18,503 nt of DNA from an uncultured Alphaproteobacteria bacterium. Its GTDB lineage: Bacteria > Pseudomonadota > Alphaproteobacteria > Rickettsiales > UBA1997. Position numbers and translations under genes: made by a program. The notes below the pieces were generated by a model that had not been told where the DNA came from, did not search any database, and saw only the letters and a program-made list of their open reading frames with translations. Shown here piece by piece: positions 1 to 5,356 of this stretch. Positions within the stretch are counted from its first letter, which is position 1, and each line of letters opens with the position of its first letter. The stretch lies in contig CAIYMZ010000098.1 of the NCBI GenBank assembly GCA_903927415.1, positions 1 to 18,503 on the forward strand, read 5' to 3'.

Positions 1-41
1 ACTCCCTCTCCCTTGAGGGGAGAGGGTTGGGGTGAGGGTGA
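1..41. repeat. Palindromic repeat element read in frame inside acs, cut by the left edge
   Basis: Bases 4-12 (CCCTCTCCC) pair perfectly with 18-26 (GGGAGAGGG) around a TTGAG loop. The right arm continues as TTGGGGTGAGGGTGA, whose partner would lie left of the window. This CCCTCTCCC / GGGAGAGGGTTGGGGTGAGGG pattern is a familiar bacterial intergenic palindromic repeat. Here it lies in an open frame of acs and contributes the peptide TPSPLRGEGWGEGE just before the conserved AGDGA motif. Confidence 0.7.
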
Positions 42-525
42 AAAAACTTTCTACTCCGCCGGCGACGGTGCTTTTAAAAGCGAGGACGGGTTCTACCGAA
101 TCATCGGCCGCACCGACGACGTAATCAAAGTTTCCGGCCACCGCCTCGGCACGGCAGAAATCGAAAACGCGATTAACTCGCACGAAGAAGTCGCGGAATC
201 AGCGGTAATCGGGGTGCCGCACGAGATTAAGGGGGAGGGGGTAATCGCGTTTGCGATTAGGCGTCAGGCGCTAGGCGCTAGGCGTAAGTCGGATGAAGAA
301 TTAAAATCTGAAATTGTTGAGCTGATTAAAAAAGAAATCGGCGCCATTGCCAAGCCGGAAAAAATTTTCCTCGTTGTTGATTTGCCGAAGACGCGCTCGG
401 GAAAAATAATGCGACGGATTTTGAAAAAAATTGTAGCGGGAGACAAAGATTTTGGTGACGTTTCAACATTGGTAAATCCGGACGTGGTAAACCAACTTTC
501 TAGTTTTTGTGTTGGTAAAAAGTAA
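1..525 (+). CDS. acs: Acetyl-CoA synthetase (AMP-forming), C-terminal part, cut by the left edge
   Basis: Activates acetate to acetyl-CoA through acetyl-AMP in the cytoplasm. The frame is open to base 1, so the gene starts outside the window. Visible family landmarks, in order: AGDGA, the hinge region GRTDDVIKVSGHRLGTAEIE, GVPHEIKGEG, and the C-terminal PKTRSGKIMRR. In the last motif the lysine codon at 403-405 is the one that acts in adenylation and is regulated by acetylation in this family. The end DVSTLVNPDVV also fits Acs. Two stretches do not fit. The first ~14 codons read TPSPLRGEGWGEGE and derive from a palindromic DNA repeat. Codons around 257-284 read as a heptamer tandem repeat in a normally short surface loop. 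The frame stays open through both, so the gene may be functional. A TTG at 13 is not the true start. Confidence 0.93.
   Translation, partial: TPSPLRGEGWGEGEKTFYSAGDGAFKSEDGFYRIIGRTDDVIKVSGHRLGTAEIENAINSHEEVAESAVIGVPHEIKGEGVIAFAIRRQALGARRKSDEELKSEIVELIKKEIGAIAKPEKIFLVVDLPKTRSGKIMRRILKKIVAGDKDFGDVSTLVNPDVVNQLSSFCVGKK
257..284. repeat. Four tandem heptamers (TTAGGCG-type) within acs
   Basis: The units are TTAGGCG, TCAGGCG, CTAGGCG and CTAGGCG, followed directly by TAAG. They encode RRQALGARR in a loop between GEGVIAFA and the helix SDEELKSE. The unit length is not a multiple of three, so gain or loss of one unit would shift the frame. Confidence 0.75.
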
Positions 526-529
526 GATT

Positions 530-549
530 GTCGCCGCGCGGCGACTTTT
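530..549 (+). terminator. Rho-independent terminator after acs
   Basis: The 16-base palindrome GTCGCCGCGCGGCGAC at 530-545 starts 4 bases after the acs stop and is followed by TTTT. It folds as a 6-bp GC stem with a GCGC loop. The T-run is short, so termination may be partial. The rest of the gap up to panD (551-695) is AT-rich and shows only a weak hairpin at 598-617 (GTAATTTT / AAAATTAC). Confidence 0.7.
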
Positions 550-695
550 CAAAAAAACCTCTACAAAGCTAGTAATTTCAAGGCTTTAGACGAATCAGTA
601 ATTTTCAAAAAAATTACCAAAATCTGCAAAAATAATTGTAAAAAACTTGTGAGCCGCCAGTCAATTTCAACTTCGTCAATCAATCAAAATCTCAA

Positions 696-1043
696 ATGCA
701 ACTCACTTTAATGCGTGCCAAAATTCACCGTGCCACCGTGACCAAGGCCGATCTCAATTACGAAGGCTCAATCTCAATCGACAGCAATCTCCTCAAGGCT
801 TCCGGCATTTTACTTCACGAAAAAGTTGACGTGCTCAACATCAATAATGGCGAACGTTTTACCACTTACGTTATTCCTGCTAAAGCCGGTTCGGGCGCGG
901 TTCAAATCAATGGTGCAGCGGCGCGAAAAGTGCAGGTTGGGGATCACGTAATCGTCATTGCTTACGGCTCAATGTCGGAAGAAGAGGCGAGGAAATTTAA
1001 GCCGAAAGTGCTGTTGGTGGATGAGAAGAATCGAGTTTGCTAG
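696..1043 (+). CDS. panD: Aspartate 1-decarboxylase proenzyme
   Basis: Decarboxylates L-aspartate to beta-alanine for pantothenate and CoA synthesis. It is made as a proenzyme that cleaves itself to form a pyruvoyl group. The cleavage site G24-S25 lies in LNYEGSISID. Other active-site residues sit at their usual numbers: K9, H11, R54, Y58 (GERFTTY) and N72 (VQINGAAA). The start at 696 gives exactly this numbering; an ATG at 711 would remove the N-terminal beta strand. At 115 residues it is slightly shorter than the E. coli protein (126). The TAG stop overlaps the left junction of a foldback element, yet the stop would also be there without the insertion, so the protein seems unaltered. No Shine-Dalgarno sequence is visible; the 20 bases before the ATG contain no G. 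Confidence 0.95.
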   Translation: MQLTLMRAKIHRATVTKADLNYEGSISIDSNLLKASGILLHEKVDVLNINNGERFTTYVIPAKAGSGAVQINGAAARKVQVGDHVIVIAYGSMSEEEARKFKPKVLLVDEKNRVC

Positions 1044-1203
1044 AGCCTGTATTCAAACTCAGCGTGCCTCGATTTTTTGGAAATTTTTAGCGATTTTTGC
1101 GTAAAATTTTTTGCAATATCGGGAATATTACGAAAAATTTTACGCAAAAAAGAGCAAAAATTTACGGAAAAGCGAGGCACGCTGAGTTTGAATACAGGCT
1201 CTA
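1041..1203. mobile_element. MITE-like foldback element inserted at the panD stop codon
   Basis: The outer arms 1040-1071 and 1173-1204 are perfect 32-base inverted repeats, including the flanking CTAG on both sides. A simple reading is a 159-bp element (1043-1201) starting GAGCCTGTATTC and ending GAATACAGGCTC, flanked by TA duplicates (1041-1042 and 1202-1203). The inside is also self-complementary: 1094-1111 pairs with 1133-1150 over 18 bases, and 1081-1088 with 1156-1163. The whole unit can fold into one long hairpin. It has no transposase and only a chance reading frame. The ends and TA/CTAG target suggest mobilisation by an IS5- or IS630-like transposase elsewhere, which is inference. Confidence 0.8.
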
Positions 1204-1258
1204 GTCTCGCAAATCTAAAATTGAACTTTAAAATTACGAGACTACAAAACCCACCACT

Positions 1259-2437
1259 ATGAAAAATCGTGCAGTAAAAAACAAAATCACAAAAAGTTTA
1301 AAATCCTTTCCAGCCGTTGCACTGCTTGGCGTGCGGCAAGTTGGAAAAACAACTCTGGTAAAAAGAATTGCCAAAGAATTCAAGAAGCGGGCGATTTATC
1401 TCGATTTAGAAAATCCATCTGACTTCGAAAAATTATCAAAAGATGCGAAGTTTTTTCTCCAGCAATATGAAAAAAATTTAGTGATTATTGATGAGGTGCA
1501 AAGAATGCCGCAACTCTTTCCCTTGCTGCGTCATCTGATTGACGAAAACCGCAAAAATTCGCGCTTCATTCTTCTTGGTTCAGCTTCGAAAGAGATTTTA
1601 CAAAATGCGTCCGAGTCGCTTGCTGGACGGATAAATTATCTTGAAATGAACCCATTTTTTTTCGACGAGGTGGGCGCGAAAAAATTTTATCATCACTTGC
1701 TGCGCGGTGGTTTTCCGAGAGCTTTTTTGGCAAAAAATCCCAGTCAGTTCAAAGAATGGTTCGACGGCTTCACTTCTTCCTACATTGAAAAAGACCTACG
1801 CGATCTTGGCCTTAGCGCTAGCCCAATTCTGATTCGTCGCTTGATTACCATGCTTGCCGACGTCAATTCTTGTGTCGTCAACTACAGCGCCATTGCTTCA
1901 TCGCTTGGTGTTTCAAGTGTCACGATCAAAAGCTACATCGAATTTCTTGAGCACGCTTTCGTCTTGCGCTCGCTCACACCTTTTTTCCCCAACATTTCCA
2001 AACGCTTTACCAAATCGAATAAAATTTATTTTCGCGACAGTGGTTTACTGAATTATTTTCTTGGCATTTACGATCAAACCAGCCTGACGCACAATATTCA
2101 CCTCGGCGCAATTTTTGAATCTTACGTAGTTCAACAAGTGGTCGCGAAGCTGAATTACCGCACAACGGCGCATTTTTACAGAACTCACAAAGGCGCAGAA
2201 ATCGATTTATGTTTGGTGCAGGGAAACAAAGTGGTTGTAGCGATTGAGGTAAAATTTTCTTCAAATCCAACCTTGTCTTTCGGTAATCACACAGCGCTGC
2301 AAGACCTTGGTAATCCTGATCTCTTAGTGGTTTCGCCTCTAAGCGAAACTTACAAGAAAGACAAAAAAATAACCGTGGTGAACATTAAGGATTTGGAAAA
2401 TTTTTTGAAAAAATATCGCGTGATGGAAATGGTCTAA
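1259..2437 (+). CDS. AAA ATPase with DUF4143 domain
   Basis: A 392-residue ATPase of the bacterial/archaeal AAA_14 plus DUF4143 family, whose cellular role is not established. The N-terminal part has a Walker A motif (GVRQVGKTT, K30), a Walker B motif (LVIIDEVQ, D78-E79) and a sensor-like GSAS at 107-110. The middle (about 180-260) looks like a winged-helix segment, with SAIASSLGVSSVTIKSYIEFLE. The C-terminal part carries EIDLCL followed by VVAIEVKFSS, the pattern of a PD-(D/E)XK nuclease-like fold found in this family. The length is normal. It begins 55 bases after the foldback element, with an ACAAAACCCACCACT leader and no Shine-Dalgarno. The S66 peptidase gene starts 51 bases after its stop, in the same frame. 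Members are often found in mobile or accessory regions; a toxin-like or defence role is only a guess. Confidence 0.88.
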   Translation: MKNRAVKNKITKSLKSFPAVALLGVRQVGKTTLVKRIAKEFKKRAIYLDLENPSDFEKLSKDAKFFLQQYEKNLVIIDEVQRMPQLFPLLRHLIDENRKNSRFILLGSASKEILQNASESLAGRINYLEMNPFFFDEVGAKKFYHHLLRGGFPRAFLAKNPSQFKEWFDGFTSSYIEKDLRDLGLSASPILIRRLITMLADVNSCVVNYSAIASSLGVSSVTIKSYIEFLEHAFVLRSLTPFFPNISKRFTKSNKIYFRDSGLLNYFLGIYDQTSLTHNIHLGAIFESYVVQQVVAKLNYRTTAHFYRTHKGAEIDLCLVQGNKVVVAIEVKFSSNPTLSFGNHTALQDLGNPDLLVVSPLSETYKKDKKITVVNIKDLENFLKKYRVMEMV

Positions 2438-2488
2438 CAAAACCAGAACTTAAGTGGCTCAAACAACAACTCCCAAAACAGGCTAAAC

Positions 2489-4186
2489 ATGTCCAGAACC
2501 CCAGCGGAACAAACATTGTGGCAAACACTAAAGGCTGGCGACAAAGTCGCATTCCTACCTTCTTCACTTGATGTTCGTGCTTCTAAAAAAAATTTTCGCG
2601 AGTGGTTGCTTGGTAATGACTTGGAGCTTTACAAATCAAAAGATGAAGATTTTGAAAATTATTTTGGTGATTGCGGAACTCCAAAGCAGCGGGCTGAAGC
2701 GATAATCGACGCTTTGCAAAGTGAGGAAGTAAAAGCGATTTTTATGCGTGGCGGTGGTGGCGCTGACGAAGTGATTGAGCATCTCAAAAAATATGATGCT
2801 GAGCATGGTTTGCCGAAAAGAGCGATTCCGCTGATTGGATTTTCTGACACAACGCAAATGCAACACTATCTTGGTTCGATCGGAGTGTGTTCTGGGGTGC
2901 AAGGAGTGGATCCATCAGCTTTAATGCTTCCAGAATGGGCTGATCAAACAAAGAAAAGGATGCAAGAAAGGCTTGCTGCTCTAACCGGAGAGGAAAGAGA
3001 AAAATTCGTCGAAGAAATAAAAGGCACGACTCGTTGGATGAATTTCAGTCTTCAGGCCTCGCAAGAAATAATAAAATTTTTGCGTGAAGGAGTGCTTGAT
3101 GAAGTGCCGTTGGTTGCGGTAAATGACGCCGCAAAAGCATCAAGTGTAATTGAGGGAAAGATGGAGGTGTTCAATGAGCATGATCGCCGCTCTTCTTATC
3201 GTCTCGTTAGTGAAGCTGAGCGTAAATCAATTTTACTTTTAGAAGGCGGAATGGCGGGCGGGTCGGTTACTGACGGCATTAAATTCGCAATCGATTGGAT
3301 GAGAAGTCGAGGTGAGCTCGAGAATTTTTCCGTCATAATTTTGAGCCAATCAGATGGAAAATGTTTCGGCGGAAAAAAAATTACAGAATGCGATTTTACT
3401 GAAATTAAAGCGGCGATTGGAGATTTAGAAATCCCAGTTTTTTTTGGTGCACCTTTCGGACACGGGCAGATTTTTTCTGCGTCTCCTTTGCCACTTCACA
3501 CGGAAAGTAAAATTACTACTAGCGAGAGGGGAGTGGTTTTGAGCAGCGAGGCCACAAGATCAAAAGAAGATGTGGAATTGATTGCAAAAATATGTGCTGC
3601 AAGAAGCGCTTACGTTGAGGCTAAAAAAGAGCCGGAAGACGCAGGAGTGATTCATCAGAAATTAGCTGTGAGAGTGGCAAGTAATCCAAAAAATATTGGG
3701 TTAGATGGAGGCAAAGACTACGTTGCTTGTCAGGTCAAATCCTATCACCGAGGTTTCGATATTCCGGCTCTTGATGGCGTAGATTTATCAGAAAAAAATT
3801 TGCTGCTTGATTGCACCGTGGGTTTTCCATCTTTTGCAGAGTGGCAAGAAAGGCAGTCGCCGGAAAAAAGAGTCGCTGAATTGTACGACCAAGAAAAATT
3901 CAAGGGCTTCAAGCAAGCTGTGCAAATGAGTTTAATGGAATTATTAAAAGTCGGAAAGTTGCAAGAAGCGGCTTCAGTTGTGATTCTATCGAGATCAGAA
4001 GTTCCAGAAAAATTTAATGATTGGTTAAAAAATTTTGTGGAAGATCACGGTCTCAGCCCAGCTTTTTTAGTTGCGCACGCTCCCGATTTTCCCGCCGATA
4101 AATTATCGCGAGAAGAGCCAAAAGTTGTAAAAGCAACTCTCGGACTAGATAGGGCGTATCGCGCGGAAGCGGGTCATTCACATTGA
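2489..4186 (+). CDS. S66 family peptidase (LD-carboxypeptidase/MccF type) with extra C-terminal half-domain
   Basis: S66 serine peptidases either trim L,D-linked tetrapeptides during peptidoglycan recycling (LdcA) or cleave microcin C-like compounds (MccF). The entry LKAGDKVAFLPSS (14-26) and IFMRGGGGADE (84-94) match the family start. The catalytic triad can be assigned: S119 in IGFSDTT, E252 in ILLLEGG and H325 in APFGHG. Family members usually end near residue 350, but this protein has 565. The extra 390-535 segment seems to repeat the 205-330 half: LLLDC at 438-442 aligns with LLLEG, GKLQEAASVVILSRSE (489-504) with GELENFSVIILSQSD, and LSPAFLVAHAP with LEIPVFFGAPF. Its glutamate is replaced by aspartate and its histidine motif is lost, so it is probably non-catalytic. 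There is no signal peptide, so it should be cytoplasmic. The substrate is unknown. Confidence 0.8.
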   Translation: MSRTPAEQTLWQTLKAGDKVAFLPSSLDVRASKKNFREWLLGNDLELYKSKDEDFENYFGDCGTPKQRAEAIIDALQSEEVKAIFMRGGGGADEVIEHLKKYDAEHGLPKRAIPLIGFSDTTQMQHYLGSIGVCSGVQGVDPSALMLPEWADQTKKRMQERLAALTGEEREKFVEEIKGTTRWMNFSLQASQEIIKFLREGVLDEVPLVAVNDAAKASSVIEGKMEVFNEHDRRSSYRLVSEAERKSILLLEGGMAGGSVTDGIKFAIDWMRSRGELENFSVIILSQSDGKCFGGKKITECDFTEIKAAIGDLEIPVFFGAPFGHGQIFSASPLPLHTESKITTSERGVVLSSEATRSKEDVELIAKICAARSAYVEAKKEPEDAGVIHQKLAVRVASNPKNIGLDGGKDYVACQVKSYHRGFDIPALDGVDLSEKNLLLDCTVGFPSFAEWQERQSPEKRVAELYDQEKFKGFKQAVQMSLMELLKVGKLQEAASVVILSRSEVPEKFNDWLKNFVEDHGLSPAFLVAHAPDFPADKLSREEPKVVKATLGLDRAYRAEAGHSH

Positions 4187-4281
4187 ATTTCTTGCATTTA
4201 AAACCTCGATTTTTAAGGTGCCGCGCCCTTCAAATTCACAGGGCAAATAGCGACTCAAACAACAATTCCAAAAGGTAATTT

Positions 4282-4416
4282 ATGAAAAGAACTTGGCAGC
4301 CAAGTAAAATTGTGCGCAAAAGAAGGCATGGCTTTAGATCAAGAATGGCAACGGTTGGCGGACGTAGAATTTTGTCGAATCGTCGTGCTAAAGGTCGTGC
4401 TTCGTTAACCGTCTAA
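4282..4416 (+). CDS. rpmH: 50S ribosomal protein L34
   Basis: A 44-residue basic protein of the large ribosomal subunit. It begins MKRTWQPSKIVRKRRHGF and ends RRAKGRASLTV, matching L34 along its whole length. An AAAGG Shine-Dalgarno sequence at 4271-4275 lies 6 bases before the ATG, one of the clearer ones in this window. Its leader contains a small hairpin (GCCCT 4225-4229 with AGGGC 4240-4244). The next gene is rnpA, the order found in most bacteria, but dnaA and other origin genes are not upstream; the S66 peptidase gene is. The gene is short enough to be missed by length-filtered gene calling. Confidence 0.97.
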   Translation: MKRTWQPSKIVRKRRHGFRSRMATVGGRRILSNRRAKGRASLTV

Positions 4417-4428
4417 AATTTGTTGATT

Positions 4429-4479
4429 GGTTGTTGGTAGTTGTTGGTTCAAATTACTGGCAACTGACAACCGGCAACT
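4429..4479 (+). promoter_or_regulatory. Wobble-rich RNA hairpin over the rnpA start
   Basis: In RNA, 4430-4438 (GTTGTTGGT) pairs with 4470-4478 (ACCGGCAAC), and 4439-4448 (AGTTGTTGGT) with 4456-4465 (ACTGGCAACT). The loop is 7 bases and there is a 4-base bulge (4466-4469). All 19 pairs are Watson-Crick or G-U. Weaker outer pairs (4426-4429 with 4479-4482) would reach into the ATG. On DNA the arms mismatch at the wobble positions. No Shine-Dalgarno is visible for rnpA, so the stem could limit its translation. A decayed palindromic repeat is the alternative. Confidence 0.55.
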
Positions 4480-4480
4480 G

Positions 4481-4873
4481 ATGAAAATCCTCCCCCTAAA
4501 AAAATCCTCCGAGTTCCAAAAAATTGGTAAAAAAAGTGAAAAGTTTTTTGCCAAAACTCTGCTTCTGCTTTCCTCTCACACTCCGCAAATTTATTTCCAA
4601 AATTTAAACGAAAATAAAAACGCCGCTGATTTTTGTCGTGTTGGTTACACTGTGGCCAAGAGTGTCAGTAAGTCTGCGGTGGTGCGCAATCGTGCCAAGC
4701 GAAGATTACGTGAAGCTCTTAAGGCGTTGGCACCGCTTCATGCAAAAAATCATCGTGATTACGTTGTGATCGCAAGAAAAGAAATCATCGATGCTGATTT
4801 TGAAAAAATTTTTTCTGATGCGAAATTTTGTTTGACGAGGATTCATACGGCTTCGAACCTTCAGAAAAAATAA
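4481..4873 (+). CDS. rnpA: Ribonuclease P protein component
   Basis: The protein subunit of RNase P, which binds the catalytic RNA and helps cut 5' leaders from pre-tRNAs. The family signature is clear: SVSKSAVVRNRAKRRLREAL at 61-80, with the RNR motif at 69-71 on the helix that contacts RNase P RNA. The N-terminus MKILPLKKSSEFQKIGKK and the later DYVVIARKEI (93-102) also fit. The 130-residue length is typical. The ATG at 4481 is chosen because the frame upstream encodes hairpin-derived sequence and the family begins near this methionine. It starts 64 bases after rpmH. yidD and yidC, common downstream partners, are absent; fixH starts 9 bases after the stop. Confidence 0.94.
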   Translation: MKILPLKKSSEFQKIGKKSEKFFAKTLLLLSSHTPQIYFQNLNENKNAADFCRVGYTVAKSVSKSAVVRNRAKRRLREALKALAPLHAKNHRDYVVIARKEIIDADFEKIFSDAKFCLTRIHTASNLQKK

Positions 4874-4882
4874 ATCCAACCA

Positions 4883-5356
4883 ATGACTGCTCCAAAAAAA
4901 TCCAAAATCCCCTATTTTTTTTTCGCCTTCTTTGTAGTGATTTTCGTTGTGAATTTTTTTTACATTTACATCTCGCAAAAAAGCTGGAGAGGTGTTGTGA
5001 CAGAGGATTCTTACCGCAAAGGTCTGCAATATAATTTGGCACTAAAATCCGCAGAGAAGCAAAAAAATTTGGGTTGGAAAATGGAAATAAAATATTCGAA
5101 TTTTGGAAACAAATTTGGGGCGATTTCGATCAAGCTGAAAGATAAAAATCGCAGTCAAATCAGCGACGCAATTCTCTACGTAAATTTCAAAAGACCAACA
5201 CAAGAAGGATTCGATTTTACACAAAAACTTCAAAATTTTGATGGAATTTACAAATCTGATTTGAGCTTTCCTCTCAAGGGGCAGTGGGATTTCGAGGTGG
5301 TTGCGACAAAAGGTGAAGATGTATTTCAGGAAGTTAAACGTTACGTAGTTCAATGA
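4883..5356 (+). CDS. fixH: FixH/CcoH, cbb3 oxidase assembly protein
   Basis: A small membrane protein needed for assembly or stability of cbb3-type cytochrome c oxidase. One membrane segment spans about 11-31 (YFFFAFFVVIFVVNFFYIYI) and the rest should be periplasmic. The family signature follows the membrane segment: VTEDSYRKGLQYNLALKSAE then QKNLGWK (38-66). The 157-residue length is normal. The C-terminal half is a beta-rich domain (LKGQWDFEVVATKGED). It overlaps fixI by 4 bases (ATGA), which suggests translational coupling. Only 9 bases separate it from rnpA, so it is probably on the same transcript. The leader AAATCCAACCA has no Shine-Dalgarno. Confidence 0.9.
   Translation: MTAPKKSKIPYFFFAFFVVIFVVNFFYIYISQKSWRGVVTEDSYRKGLQYNLALKSAEKQKNLGWKMEIKYSNFGNKFGAISIKLKDKNRSQISDAILYVNFKRPTQEGFDFTQKLQNFDGIYKSDLSFPLKGQWDFEVVATKGEDVFQEVKRYVVQ

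Noticed and set aside
870..900. VIPAKAG in PanD resembles a peptide often made by another bacterial palindromic repeat
   Set aside because: The stretch aligns with the normal TYxIxAxxGS of PanD, and the DNA here shows no palindrome.
1077..1262. 61-codon open frame between panD and the ATPase gene
   Set aside because: It lies almost wholly inside the foldback element and its peptide mirrors the inverted repeats. No family resemblance and no ribosome binding site.
2438..2488. The ATPase and S66 genes are in the same frame, separated by one TAA and 17 stop-free codons, suggesting readthrough or a split fusion
   Set aside because: The S66 family start LKAGDKVAFLPSS follows the ATG normally, and the linking codons are low-complexity leader sequence. 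Two separate genes is simpler.
4427..4480. Longer rnpA frame from a TTG at 4427
   Set aside because: The extra residues are encoded by the hairpin arms and do not match the family; the ATG at 4481 gives a standard RnpA.
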